64,000 nucleotides of DNA from Salinisphaera sp049568105 (GTDB taxonomy: Bacteria; Pseudomonadota; Gammaproteobacteria; Nevskiales; Salinisphaeraceae), in the NCBI RefSeq assembly GCF_049568105.1, contig NZ_CP145335.1:1736001-1800000 (forward strand). The letters run 5' to 3'. This document shows, piece by piece, positions 52,087 through 63,691 of this stretch. Within the stretch, counting starts at the first letter, position 1. Each line of letters begins with the position of its first letter. The notes below the pieces were generated by a model. The model ran no database searches. It saw nothing but the letters and a program-made list of their open reading frames with translations, and was not told where the DNA came from. The translations under genes were made by a program, and so were the position numbers.

Positions 52087-52866
52087 ATGGCTGCTCTGAA
52101 TACCGAACGCGTGCTCAGCGTCAAACACTGGAACGATTCGCTGTTTTCGTTCACCACGACGCGCGACAATAGCCTGCGCTTCGAAAACGGCCAGTTCGTG
52201 ATGATCGGTCTGCCCACAGACAGTGGCAAGCCGCTACTGCGGGCTTATAGCATCGTATCCGCGAACTACGAGGAATATCTCGAGTTCTTTTCGATCAAGG
52301 TGCCGGACGGGCCGTTGACGTCGCGGTTGCAGCATCTTGCGGTTGACGACGAGATCTATGTCTCGACCAAGCCGACCGGTACGCTGCTGATTTCGGATCT
52401 GCATCCCGGGCGCAATCTCTATCTGCTGTCCACCGGCACCGGGCTGGCGCCGTATTTGTCGATCGTGCGCGATCCTGAGACCTACGAGCGCTTCGATAAA
52501 GTGATCGTGGTTCACGGGGTGCGCTATATCGAGGATCTGGCCTATGCCGACATGCTCGAAACAGATCTGCCCAACGACGAGTTGCTGGGTGAACTGATCG
52601 CCGATCGGCTGTTGTATTATCCGGTGGTCAGCCGCGAGGATTTCCGTAATCAGGGCCGACTGACTACGCTGCTGGAAAACGGCCGGCTGGCCGCCGATCT
52701 GGGCCTCGATCCGCTCGATCCCGAGCACGACCGGGCCATGATCTGCGGCAGCCCGAGCATGCTCGAGGACACCGCCCAGCTGTTGGATGCCCAGGGGTTC
52801 TCGCCGTCGCCGCATATCGGCAAACCGGGCGAGTACGTCATCGAACGTGCCTTCGTCGAAAAATAA
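52087..52866 (+). CDS. fpr: Ferredoxin/flavodoxin-NADP+ reductase
   Basis: FAD enzyme exchanging electrons between NADPH and ferredoxin or flavodoxin. 259 residues. The FAD site RAYSIVSANYEEYLEFFSI has the RxYS signature; the NADP part has LSTGTGLAPYLSIVRDP and CGSPSMLEDT; the end GEYVIERAFVEK is typical of bacterial subclass Fpr. GGGAG precedes the ATG at 52087. The same frame is open upstream inside scpB but makes no sense there. It lies 71 bases after scpB, so it may belong to the trpS-scpAB transcript. Confidence 0.94.
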   Translation: MAALNTERVLSVKHWNDSLFSFTTTRDNSLRFENGQFVMIGLPTDSGKPLLRAYSIVSANYEEYLEFFSIKVPDGPLTSRLQHLAVDDEIYVSTKPTGTLLISDLHPGRNLYLLSTGTGLAPYLSIVRDPETYERFDKVIVVHGVRYIEDLAYADMLETDLPNDELLGELIADRLLYYPVVSREDFRNQGRLTTLLENGRLAADLGLDPLDPEHDRAMICGSPSMLEDTAQLLDAQGFSPSPHIGKPGEYVIERAFVEK

Positions 52867-52884
52867 CTACTGTCAGGATCGAGA

Positions 52885-53628
52885 ATGGCCGAGCGGATTC
52901 AGAAAGTGCTGGCGCATGCCGGGTTAGGTTCGCGGCGCGAACTGGAGCGGGCGATCGCGGACGGCCGTGTGCGCATCAACGATCGCACCGCCAAGCTTGG
53001 CGACAAAGCCAGTTCTAGCGATCGGCTGCAGTTCGACGGGCGCCCGATCAACCTCGAGAAGAAAAGCCAGGTGCCGACCCGCGTGCTGGCCTACAAAAAG
53101 CACGTCGACCAGGTCGTGACCCGGCGCGACCCGGAGGGTCGCCCAACGGTCTTCCGCAAACTGCCGAAACTCGAAGCCGGGCGCTGGCTGGCGGTCGGGC
53201 GGCTGGATATCAATACCTCCGGGCTGCTGCTGTTGACCACCGATGGCGAACTCAAGCGCCGTCTCGAGCATCCGTCCTACGAGATCCTGCGCACCTATGC
53301 GGCGAGGGTGCGCGGCCAGGTCGATCAGGCTATGATCGACCGGCTGGTTACCGGCGTTGAACTCGAAGATGGGGTCGCCCGGTTCGAGTCGCTCCGCGAG
53401 GCCGACGATGTCCATCGGGCCAATCGCTGGTTCGAGGTCACCGTTCGCCAGGGGCGCAATCGCGTCATCCGCCGCCTCTGGGCCAGCCAGGGCGTGACCG
53501 TATCGCGGTTGATGCGTACCGGTTTCGGCCCGATCGCGCTGCCGACCGGGGTCAAGGCGGGCAGCTATCGCGAGTTGGATGCCAAGGAAGTCGGCCAGTT
53601 GGCCAAGCTGGTCGATCTGAAACGCTGA
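52885..53628 (+). CDS. rluB: 23S rRNA pseudouridine-2605 synthase RluB
   Basis: Pseudouridine synthase of the RsuA/RluB/E/F group. 247 residues. An N-terminal S4 RNA-binding domain (about 1-60; RIQKVLAHAGLGSRRELERAI) is followed by the catalytic domain with D108 in GRLDINTSGLLLLT. The motif QGRNRVIRRLWASQGVTVSRL marks the RsuA family. Commonly next to scpAB in Gammaproteobacteria, as here. The exact target uridine is inferred from this context. It lacks the long charged C-terminal tail of many RluB proteins. Confidence 0.92.
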   Translation: MAERIQKVLAHAGLGSRRELERAIADGRVRINDRTAKLGDKASSSDRLQFDGRPINLEKKSQVPTRVLAYKKHVDQVVTRRDPEGRPTVFRKLPKLEAGRWLAVGRLDINTSGLLLLTTDGELKRRLEHPSYEILRTYAARVRGQVDQAMIDRLVTGVELEDGVARFESLREADDVHRANRWFEVTVRQGRNRVIRRLWASQGVTVSRLMRTGFGPIALPTGVKAGSYRELDAKEVGQLAKLVDLKR

Positions 53629-53711
53629 CAGTCTCGTCCTGCCAATCGCCTGCATCCAGTATCAGGTCCGCTGCGTTTTAAGGGGCGACTTGTCCGCCAA
53701 CAGGAGTTGTT

Positions 53712-54407
53712 TTGCAACACGCCGAGATCAGCGCGGACGGGCTGCGCGTGTTTTTCGATGCGCTGTATCAGGCCTATGGGCCACAGCATTGGTGGCCGAT
53801 CCAGGACGAACGCAATCCGCGCTTCGAAATTCTGATTGGTGCGGTTCTGACCCAGCATACGGCTTGGACTAACGTCGAAATCGCGATTGGCGCGCTACGT
53901 GAAGCGGGGCCATTGACGGCCGAAGCCATGCTCGCCCATGACGATCTGGCCGGGCTGATCCGGCGTGCGGGGCCGCATCGGGTCAAGGCCGAGCGGCTGC
54001 GGGCGTTGTGTCGCTGGTTTGTCGCGCGCGGCGAGTTCGAAGCGATCGAGGCCCTCGATACCGCTACATTGTGTCGCGAGCTGCGCGGGTTGCACGGCAT
54101 CGGCCCCGAGACCGCCGACGTGATCGCGTTGTATGCCTTCGATCGGCCGCGGTTTATCGCTGATGCCTATGCGTTTCGAATCTTCGAGCGCTATGGCTGG
54201 TCGGGCGGTAGTCGGCGTTACGAACGGCTACGCGAGGCGGTCGAGGCCAGCGCCGATCGCCATGCCGATCCGGTGTTTTATGATGAACTGCATGCCTTGA
54301 TCGTGGCGCATGCCAAACAACGTTGTCATAAGCGCCAGCCCGACTGCGCCCATTGTGCGCTGGCCGAGGTGTGCGCCTATGCATCCGCCGCGATCGCGGC
54401 GGAGTGA
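53712..54407 (+). CDS. HhH-GPD DNA glycosylase with iron-sulfur cluster, MagIII-like
   Basis: 231 residues of the endonuclease III superfamily. The start is TTG at 53712, supported by AGGAG five bases upstream. The helix-hairpin-helix reads LHGIGPETADVIALYAF. The position of the catalytic lysine of endonuclease III holds E133, while the aspartate D151 is kept. The C-terminal C205-x6-C212-x2-C215-x5-C221 binds [4Fe-4S]. This pattern fits the monofunctional MagIII / HP0602 (COG2231) group of 3-methyladenine glycosylases, without AP lyase activity, rather than Nth. Function inferred, not shown. Convergent with mupP. Confidence 0.88.
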   Translation: MQHAEISADGLRVFFDALYQAYGPQHWWPIQDERNPRFEILIGAVLTQHTAWTNVEIAIGALREAGPLTAEAMLAHDDLAGLIRRAGPHRVKAERLRALCRWFVARGEFEAIEALDTATLCRELRGLHGIGPETADVIALYAFDRPRFIADAYAFRIFERYGWSGGSRRYERLREAVEASADRHADPVFYDELHALIVAHAKQRCHKRQPDCAHCALAEVCAYASAAIAAE

Positions 54408-54459
54408 GGCGACGCCCAGAACAATATCGTCGTTCCTCCGGACGTGTACCTGGCAGGCA

Positions 54460-55143
54460 TCAAGCGTCGCTACGTTGTAGCTGCTGGATGGTGTTCCAGA
54501 GTTCGTTCGGCGTATGGACCACGGCTTCGGCCTGCCAGGCGTGGATATCGTCGCCGCTCGGCACATAGCCGTAGCCGGCGGCGATGGTGGGCATGCCGGC
54601 GGCCCGGCCGGCCGCGATATCGCGATCGGAGTCGCCGACATAGATACAGCGTGCCGGATCGACGCCCATGCGTTCGCAGGCCAGCAGGATCGGCGCCGGG
54701 TCGGGCTTGGATACGCCGGCTGTATCGCCGCCAATCACCGTGCCCGGTGCCGGGTCGAAAGCGGTGTGCTCGACCAGCGGCACCGCCAGAGCTTCGGATT
54801 TGTTGGTGACCACGCCCCAGCTCTGGCCCGCCGAACGCAGCGCGAGCAGCAGTTCGCGAATGCCGTCGTAGGGATGGCTTTCGCGAGTCATGCGCCGACG
54901 ATAGGTGTCGATGAAGCGTTCGTAGGCTTCCGAATAGCCGTCGTCTTCGGGGGTGAGGTCGAAACCGCGTCCGAGTAGGCCGCGCCCGCCATAGGAGCAG
55001 TAGGGCGCTAGAACCGCCATCGGCAAGGCCTCGAGCCCTTGGTCGGCGCGCATATCGTTGAGTGCACCGACCAGATCGGGCGCGGTATGCATCAGGGTGC
55101 CGTCCAGGTCGAACAGCACGCTATGGCCATGGGCAGTAGTCAA
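54460..55143 (-). CDS. mupP: HAD phosphatase, probably MurNAc-6-phosphate phosphatase MupP
   Basis: 227 residues from the TTG at 55143, which has GAGGTGA upstream and overlaps the ubiG stop by four bases. HAD motifs: nucleophile D12 and acid D14 (VLFDLDGTLMHTAPD), WGVVTNKS, KPDP and GDSDRDIAAGRAAG. Similarity alone would allow phosphoglycolate phosphatase (gph). However, in Pseudomonas the gene after mtaD-ubiG is mupP, the phosphatase of cell-wall recycling. Local features (WGVVTNK, and GYGY followed by an acidic loop and a W before AEAVVHTPNEL) also resemble MupP. The role is therefore probably peptidoglycan recycling; amgK/murU would be needed elsewhere. Confidence 0.75.
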   Translation of the reverse strand: MTTAHGHSVLFDLDGTLMHTAPDLVGALNDMRADQGLEALPMAVLAPYCSYGGRGLLGRGFDLTPEDDGYSEAYERFIDTYRRRMTRESHPYDGIRELLLALRSAGQSWGVVTNKSEALAVPLVEHTAFDPAPGTVIGGDTAGVSKPDPAPILLACERMGVDPARCIYVGDSDRDIAAGRAAGMPTIAAGYGYVPSGDDIHAWQAEAVVHTPNELWNTIQQLQRSDA

Positions 55144-55850
55144 GCGGTCACCTCGGCGCGGCAGGCATGCAGGAAATAATTGACGTCCGGGCGATGGCCG
55201 AGCGAGGCGTTGCGGGTGATCGGGTTGTAGCGCATGCCGGTCAGGTCCGCCACATCCAGCCCAGCCTGACGACAATACGACGACAGCTCGGCTGGCTTGA
55301 TCAATTTTGCGTATTCGTGGGTGCCGCGCGGCAGCAGGCCGAGCAGATACTCGGCGCCGCCGATCGCCAGCCCCCAGGCCATCGGGCTGCGGTTGATGGT
55401 CGAGAAAAACACGTCGCCGCCAGGAGCGGCCAGCAACGCACAATCGCCGACCACATGTGCGGGCTCGTCGACGTGCTCGAGCATTTCATAGGCCACCACA
55501 ATATCGAAGCCACCGGCCATATCATCGGCCAAATCCCGCGACGAGGCGACTTGGTAGTCGATCTCCAGGCCGGACTGCTGGGCGTGTTGCTGGGCGGCCT
55601 TGACCGTCTCGCTGGCCAGATCGATGCCGGTGACCTGGGCTCCGCGCGCAGCCATGGCTTCCGACAACAGCCCGGCGCCGCAGCCGATATCGAGTACCCG
55701 CTTACCCTTCAAGCCACCGGCGCGACGTTCGAGGTAATCGGTGCGCAGTGGGTTGATGTCGTGCAGCGGGCGCATGTCGCCGTCCGGGTCCCACCAGTTG
55801 GCGGCCATGGCGGCGAATTTATTGAGTTCGGCTTGTTGGTTGCTTGGCAT
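55140..55850 (-). CDS. ubiG: Ubiquinone O-methyltransferase UbiG
   Basis: SAM-dependent enzyme performing both O-methylations of ubiquinone synthesis. 236 residues. The N-terminus AELNKFAAMAANWWDPDGDMRPLHDINPLR is family-specific. The SAM loop VLDIGCGAGLLSEAMAARG is at 52-70. A C-terminal patch that contacts membrane lipid in E. coli UbiG would correspond to the LPRGTHEYAKLIKP region. It is the middle gene of the minus-strand operon mtaD-ubiG-mupP. Confidence 0.96.
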   Translation of the reverse strand: MPSNQQAELNKFAAMAANWWDPDGDMRPLHDINPLRTDYLERRAGGLKGKRVLDIGCGAGLLSEAMAARGAQVTGIDLASETVKAAQQHAQQSGLEIDYQVASSRDLADDMAGGFDIVVAYEMLEHVDEPAHVVGDCALLAAPGGDVFFSTINRSPMAWGLAIGGAEYLLGLLPRGTHEYAKLIKPAELSSYCRQAGLDVADLTGMRYNPITRNASLGHRPDVNYFLHACRAEVTA

Positions 55851-55858
55851 GGCAGTTG

Positions 55859-57181
55859 TCAGTTGGCGTATTCGGATAGATGGGTGGCCCAGGCTGCAGC
55901 GCGTTCACGGACCGCGTTGGCGTCGATACGGGTCAATTGTCGATCACGCATCAGCGCACGACCGGCGACCCAGGTGTCGGTGACTTGGTTGCGAGACGCG
56001 CTGTAGACCAGGGTAGCGATCGGGTCGAACACGGGCTGGGTTTCGATGGCGGATAGGTCGACTGCGCATAGGTCGGCGGCCTTGCCGGCTTCGATCGACC
56101 CGGTCTCCTCGGCGAGGCCCAAGGCCTTGGCCCCACCCAGGGTGGCCATGTGCAGGGCGTCGTCGGCGGAAACCGCAGCGGCATCGTGGCCCGCAATCTT
56201 GCCGATCAATGCGGCCGTGCGCATCTCGCCGAGCATGTCCAGGTCGTTGTTCGAGGCTGCGCCGTCGGTGCCCAGCGCCACGTTGACCCCGGCATCGAGC
56301 AGCTGCTGAACCGGGGCCAGGCCGCTGGCCAGCTTGAGGTTGGATTCCGGCGAATGAATCACGTGCACACCGGCATCCGCACAGCGCGCGATCTCGTCAT
56401 CGGTCAGCTGGGTCATGTGCACGGCCAGCAGGTTGGGGGTGAGCAGCCCAAGCGCATCAAGCCGTTCCAGCGGCCGTTGGCCGTACTGTTCCAGCGAGTC
56501 GTCGATCTCTTGAGCGGTCTCGTGGATATGCATATGCACGCGCACATCCATTTCATCGGCATAGGTCCGCATTTTGGCCAGCGGTTCGTCCGATACCGTG
56601 TATGGGGCATGGGGTGCGAATGGGGTGATGATCCGGTCGTGGTGTCGCCAGGCATCGTGTAGCGCCAGACCCTTGTCGAGGTATTCGTCGGCAGTGGCAG
56701 CCCAGATGCTCGGAAAGTCGATCAGGATCATGCCCACGGCCGCACGCATGCCGGCAGCGTCGACACGTTCGGCGACCGCATCGGGGCAGAAGTACATATC
56801 GTTGAAGCAGGTCGTGCCGCTGCGGATCATTTCGGCCATGGCCAAGTCGGTGCCGTCGGCCACGAAGGCACGCGACATGTGCCGGGCTTCGATCGGCCAG
56901 ATATGCTCGGTCAGCCAGGGCATGAGGGGCATATCGCCGGCGATGCCGCGCATCAAGTTCATGGCCGCATGGGTATGCGCGTTGACCAAGCCCGGGATGA
57001 GCAGATGATCACGTCGGTCGACTATTTCGCGGCCCGTGTACTCGCGATCAGCCTGGGTGCTGGGCAGCACGGCAGCGATTCGTCCCTGGTCGATGACTAC
57101 GGCGTGGTGATCCAGTATGCGCGCCGATCCGGTCACCGGGGCGACCCAGCGGGCGTGAATGACGGTATCGACGGATGTCAT
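55859..57181 (-). CDS. mtaD: 5-methylthioadenosine/S-adenosylhomocysteine deaminase
   Basis: Zinc-dependent amidohydrolase of the TRZ/ATZ group that deaminates by-products of SAM use. 440 residues from the ATG at 57181. The metal site starts with H69 and H71 (NAHTHAAMNLMRG). Other ligands are in APHAPYTVSDE, HMHIHETAQEI and LGTDGAASNNDLDM. In Pseudomonas the orthologous gene lies next to ubiG, and MTA is routed through methylthioinosine. Pairing with a SAM-dependent methyltransferase gene fits removal of SAH. Divergent from gyrA with 227 bases between starts. Confidence 0.93.
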   Translation of the reverse strand: MTSVDTVIHARWVAPVTGSARILDHHAVVIDQGRIAAVLPSTQADREYTGREIVDRRDHLLIPGLVNAHTHAAMNLMRGIAGDMPLMPWLTEHIWPIEARHMSRAFVADGTDLAMAEMIRSGTTCFNDMYFCPDAVAERVDAAGMRAAVGMILIDFPSIWAATADEYLDKGLALHDAWRHHDRIITPFAPHAPYTVSDEPLAKMRTYADEMDVRVHMHIHETAQEIDDSLEQYGQRPLERLDALGLLTPNLLAVHMTQLTDDEIARCADAGVHVIHSPESNLKLASGLAPVQQLLDAGVNVALGTDGAASNNDLDMLGEMRTAALIGKIAGHDAAAVSADDALHMATLGGAKALGLAEETGSIEAGKAADLCAVDLSAIETQPVFDPIATLVYSASRNQVTDTWVAGRALMRDRQLTRIDANAVRERAAAWATHLSEYAN

Positions 57182-57408
57182 GTGATGGCTGCGCCTGTCG
57201 GGAAGCGAATAGTCGGTCAGCGCGCTCGATGCTACCGGACGCATGCCGCCACGCACAGCGCGACCGGCTGAAACCTTGTGGCTGTGGTATCATAGCGTGC
57301 TTCGCGCAGCGGTCTGGTGGCCCGGCACACGGGTGGGGCTCGAGTCGGTTTTGGCTTGCCTTCCCCAGGCTGCGAATTGCGCGCCGGACCGCCAAATTGA
57401 ACTAGCCT

Positions 57409-60012
<2,604 letters not shown>

Positions 60013-60058
60013 CCCGACTCGGGGCAACCTGCTTTGTTTTCCACGAGGAGTGGTTTTC

Positions 60059-61141
60059 ATGTCACGTGTGTATAACTTCAGCGCAGGCCCGGCCACGCTG
60101 CCGGTCGAGGTGCTCGAGAAAGCCCAGGCCGAGATGCTCGACTGGCAAGACTCTGGCATGTCGGTAATGGAGATGAGCCATCGTGGTTCTGCGTTCGTGT
60201 CGATCGCCGAGGACGCCACCGCTCGGCTGCGCCGCCTGCTGAACGTACCCGATGACTACAGCGTGCTGTTCCTACAGGGCGGGGCGGCTGGTCAATTCGC
60301 CGGTGTGCCGCTGAACCTGATGGGCCATTCCCAGATCGCCGACTATGTGGTGACCGGGAACTGGGGCAAGAAAGCGATCAAGGAAGCCGGGAAGTACGGT
60401 GAAGCGCGCCTGGCGGCCTCCGGCGAAGCCGATGGCTTTACCAGCATTCCGCCGGTCGCCGATTGGCAGCTGTCCTCAGATGCGGCGTATGTGCATTACA
60501 CGCCCAACGAAACCATCCAGGGCGTGGAATTCCAGGAAACGCCGGATGTCGGCAATGCGCCGCTGGTCGCTGATATGTCGTCGGATTTTCTGTCGCGTCC
60601 GGTGGATGTCTCCAAATACGGTGTGATCTATGCCGGCGCGCAGAAGAATGCGGGGCCGGCCGGTATCACCATGGTGATCGTGCGCAACGACCTGCTCGAA
60701 CAGGCCCAGGCGGCTTGCCCGATGGTGCTCGACTACAAGCAGCAGCGCGATGCCGATTCCATGCTTAACACGCCGGCCTGCTATGCCTGGTATATCTGTG
60801 GCCTGACCTTCGAATGGCTCGAGAACCAGGGTGGGTTGGAAGCCATCGAGAAGATCAATATTCGTAAGGCGTCCAAGCTCTACGACTTTATCGACGGTTC
60901 GGATTTCTATCGCAACCCGGTCGATCCAGCCGTGCGTTCGCGTATGAACGTGCCGTTTCTACTGGCCGATGACGCGCTGAACAAAACCTTCTTGGCCCAG
61001 GCCGAGGACGCTGGGTTGTCGACCCTCAAGGGGCACCGCTCGGTGGGCGGCATGCGTGCTTCGATTTACAACGCCATGCCGGAATCGGGCGTGGATGCGC
61101 TGATCGAATTCATGCGTGCCTTCGAAAAAGACAACGGTTAA
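60059..61141 (+). CDS. serC: Phosphoserine aminotransferase
   Basis: PLP enzyme making 3-phosphoserine from 3-phosphohydroxypyruvate; also serves pyridoxal phosphate synthesis. 360 residues from the ATG at 60059 behind GAGGAG. The N-terminus RVYNFSAGPATLPVEVL is diagnostic. The PLP lysine is K196 in YAGAQKNAGPAG. The C-terminal KGHRSVGGMRASIYNAMP binds the substrate phosphate. Between gyrA and serA. Confidence 0.97.
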   Translation: MSRVYNFSAGPATLPVEVLEKAQAEMLDWQDSGMSVMEMSHRGSAFVSIAEDATARLRRLLNVPDDYSVLFLQGGAAGQFAGVPLNLMGHSQIADYVVTGNWGKKAIKEAGKYGEARLAASGEADGFTSIPPVADWQLSSDAAYVHYTPNETIQGVEFQETPDVGNAPLVADMSSDFLSRPVDVSKYGVIYAGAQKNAGPAGITMVIVRNDLLEQAQAACPMVLDYKQQRDADSMLNTPACYAWYICGLTFEWLENQGGLEAIEKINIRKASKLYDFIDGSDFYRNPVDPAVRSRMNVPFLLADDALNKTFLAQAEDAGLSTLKGHRSVGGMRASIYNAMPESGVDALIEFMRAFEKDNG

Positions 61142-61152
61142 TACCGGACCGG

Positions 61153-61172
61153 ACCCGGCCGTTTGGTCGGGT
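61153..61172 (+). terminator. Weak hairpin between serC and serA
   Basis: ACCCGGCC (61153-61160), loop GTTT, GGTCGGGT (61165-61172) with one G-T pair, then TGTTC. Only a short T-rich stretch follows, so at most partial termination. It could set the ratio of SerC to downstream products. Confidence 0.35.
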
Positions 61173-61269
61173 TGTTCGGCGGCGCTGACCGCGATGGTGC
61201 CGCCGGCCCGGCTGCCGCAGTGGTGGACGGTACGGTATCGGTTTTAGATTTTCCGATAAGAGGATGGTC

Positions 61270-62463
61270 ATGAGCCTCAAGATTCAAACCTTGAACAATA
61301 TCTCGCCGCGCGGCCTGGACAAGCTGCCGCGCGAGCTTTACGAAGTCGCCTCCGAGATCAACGCACCGGATGCGATCATTCTGCGTTCGGCGAACATGCA
61401 CGATATGGCGATCGCCGACTCGGTGCGTGCGATCGGCCGCGCCGGGGCCGGGGTCAACAATATCCCCGTCGATAGCATGACCGAACGCGGCGTGCCGGTG
61501 TTCAACGCCCCCGGGGCCAATGCCAACGCCGTCAAGGAGCTGGTGTTGTCCGGCATGCTGCTGTCGGCACGCAACATCCTGGGCGCCTGGAAGTATGTCG
61601 AAGAGCTGACCTCGACCGGCGCCGATCTGCACAAGGAAGTCGAAGCCGGCAAGAAGAAGTTCAAGGGCGTCGAACTGCCTGGTCGCACGCTCGGCGTGAT
61701 TGGCCTGGGGGCGGTCGGTGTCAACGTGGCCAATGCTTCGCAGAGCCTAGGTATGAAGGTCGCTGGCTTCGACCCGGGCATCACCATCAACAATGCCTGG
61801 CGTTTGCATGCCAATGTCGCCGAGGCTTTGTCGGTGGACGATCTGATGTCGGGCTCGGAGTTCGTGAGCCTGCATGTGCCGTTGGTCGATGGCACCCGTG
61901 GCCTGGTCAACGCCGAGCGGCTCAAGCTGATGCCGGAAGGCGCCGTGCTGCTGAATTTCTCGCGCGCCGAGATCGTCGACGAAGACGCCGTGCTCGCTTC
62001 GCTAGCCGAAGGCCATCTCAAGTACTACGTCTGCGACTTTCCTTCGGAGAAGCTGCGCGGCCACGAACGGGTGATCACGCTGCCGCATCTGGGCGCGTCC
62101 ACCGACGAGGCCGAAGACAACAGTGCGATGATGATCGCAGATCAGCTGCGCGACTGGCTGGAAGTCGGCAATATCCGCAACTCGGTGAATTTCCCCGAGG
62201 CGATCATGCCGCCGACCGCTAACGCGCATCGGATCGTGGTGATCAACCGCAACCAGCCGAACATGGTGGGTCAGATCACCTCGGCGCTGGCGCGACACGA
62301 GCACAACATCGCCGATCTGCTCAACAAGTCGAAGGGCGATGTGGCGTTGTCGTTGGTCGATGTCGACGAAGCCGTGGCCGATGCTGCGCTCGAAGAACTG
62401 CGCGGCATTTCAGGCGTGCTTTGCGTGCGCTATCTTGGCGCCATCGGGCGCGACGCTGCCTGA
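61270..62463 (+). CDS. serA: D-3-phosphoglycerate dehydrogenase, short ACT type
   Basis: First committed step of serine synthesis: oxidises 3-phosphoglycerate with NAD. 397 residues from the ATG at 61270, with AGAGGA five bases upstream; ATG 61264 would add two residues. The NAD loop GVIGLGAVG is near 145. Catalytic Arg lies in NFSRAEIVDE and His in LPHLGAST. A C-terminal ACT domain begins with HRIVVINRNQPNMVGQI near 320, the likely serine sensor. In E. coli serA is elsewhere; here it sits beside serC and ahead of pheA, inserting serine synthesis into the aromatic/histidine cluster. Confidence 0.95.
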   Translation: MSLKIQTLNNISPRGLDKLPRELYEVASEINAPDAIILRSANMHDMAIADSVRAIGRAGAGVNNIPVDSMTERGVPVFNAPGANANAVKELVLSGMLLSARNILGAWKYVEELTSTGADLHKEVEAGKKKFKGVELPGRTLGVIGLGAVGVNVANASQSLGMKVAGFDPGITINNAWRLHANVAEALSVDDLMSGSEFVSLHVPLVDGTRGLVNAERLKLMPEGAVLLNFSRAEIVDEDAVLASLAEGHLKYYVCDFPSEKLRGHERVITLPHLGASTDEAEDNSAMMIADQLRDWLEVGNIRNSVNFPEAIMPPTANAHRIVVINRNQPNMVGQITSALARHEHNIADLLNKSKGDVALSLVDVDEAVADAALEELRGISGVLCVRYLGAIGRDAA

Positions 62464-62563
62464 CCACGCTTTGCGGGTCGCCGGCTGATCGGTCGGCGAT
62501 CCGAATTCCAAAATGACCCCGTATCCGGGATCGGCCGAACCCGGCGAGTCGAGAACTGACGCC

Positions 62564-63667
62564 ATGAGCACGCTATCCGACGATGAAGCGCTGTCCCGAG
62601 CGCGCGCCCAAATCGACGATCTCGACCAGCGTATCCACGCCCTGGTCAACGAACGTGCGGGGGTGGCGCTCGAGGTGGCCCAGATCAAGCAAGCTGCCGG
62701 ACGCCTGGATTTCTATCGCCCCGAACGCGAGGCCCAGGTACTGGAGCGAGTCGCCCAGCGCAATCAGGGGCCATTGGCAGACGGCGCGATCACGCGCATC
62801 ATGCGCGAAATCATGTCGGCCTGTCTGGCGCTGGAAAAGCCGATGACGGTGGCCTATTTGGGCCCGGAAGGCACCTATACCCAGGCCGCGGTTTACAAGC
62901 ATTTCGGCCATGCCGTGGCTGCCCAGCCGAGCCCGGCGATCGGCGATATCTTTCGCGAGGTCGAAGCGGGTAATGCCCAATTCGGCGTAGTGCCGGTCGA
63001 GAATTCTACTGAAGGCGTGGTAACCCACACGCTCGATCAGTTGGTTGGCAGTCGGCTGTCGATCTGCGGCGAAGTCGCGCTTGCCGTGCATCATCATCTG
63101 CTGTCGCATGCCGCGGATGCTTCCCAGATCACCCGGGTGGTCGCGCATGCCCAGTCGTTGGCACAGTGCCGGCAATGGCTGGATACCCATCTGCCGGGGG
63201 CGGTGCGTGAAGCGGTGGCTTCGAACGGCGAAGCCGCACGTCGGGTGGCCGGTGAGCCGAATGCGGCTGCGATCGCAGCCCGTGCGGCCAGCGATTTCTA
63301 CGAGCTGCCGATCTTGGCCTCGAATATCGAAGACGAACCCAACAACACCACGCGATTCCTCGTGCTCGGCCAGCAGGCGGTTGCAGCGTCCGGCCACGAC
63401 ATGACCTCGATTCTGGTGTCGATCCGCAATCGCCCCGGCATGCTGTACCGGCTTCTGGCGCCGGCGGCCGCGGCCGGCGTCGATCTGGCCCGGATCGAAT
63501 CGCGGCCATCGCGTCGGCAGGCCTGGGACTACAACTTCTTCATCGATATCGAAGGACATGCCGACGATGCGCCGGTACGCCAGGTGATCGAGGCGATTGA
63601 AGCCGAGTCTGTGATGCTCAAGATCCTCGGCTCCTACCCGCGCTCGGTCGAGCGCGAAACCGAATAA
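62564..63667 (+). CDS. pheA: Bifunctional chorismate mutase / prephenate dehydratase (P-protein)
   Basis: Converts chorismate via prephenate to phenylpyruvate. 367 residues from the ATG at 62564. The AroQ-type mutase covers about 8-93 (RAQIDDLDQRIHALVNERAG). The dehydratase covers about 95-280 (TVAYLGPEGTYTQAAV, PVENSTEGVVTHTLD, and NNTTRFLVLG with the TRF motif). A C-terminal ACT domain (about 288-365) carries the ESRPSR motif that binds phenylalanine, so feedback inhibition is expected. An upstream in-frame ATG at 62513 is less likely. hisC follows 24 bases later. Confidence 0.97.
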   Translation: MSTLSDDEALSRARAQIDDLDQRIHALVNERAGVALEVAQIKQAAGRLDFYRPEREAQVLERVAQRNQGPLADGAITRIMREIMSACLALEKPMTVAYLGPEGTYTQAAVYKHFGHAVAAQPSPAIGDIFREVEAGNAQFGVVPVENSTEGVVTHTLDQLVGSRLSICGEVALAVHHHLLSHAADASQITRVVAHAQSLAQCRQWLDTHLPGAVREAVASNGEAARRVAGEPNAAAIAARAASDFYELPILASNIEDEPNNTTRFLVLGQQAVAASGHDMTSILVSIRNRPGMLYRLLAPAAAAGVDLARIESRPSRRQAWDYNFFIDIEGHADDAPVRQVIEAIEAESVMLKILGSYPRSVERETE

Positions 63668-63691
63668 TCCAAGCTGTCGACGGAATCTGTC

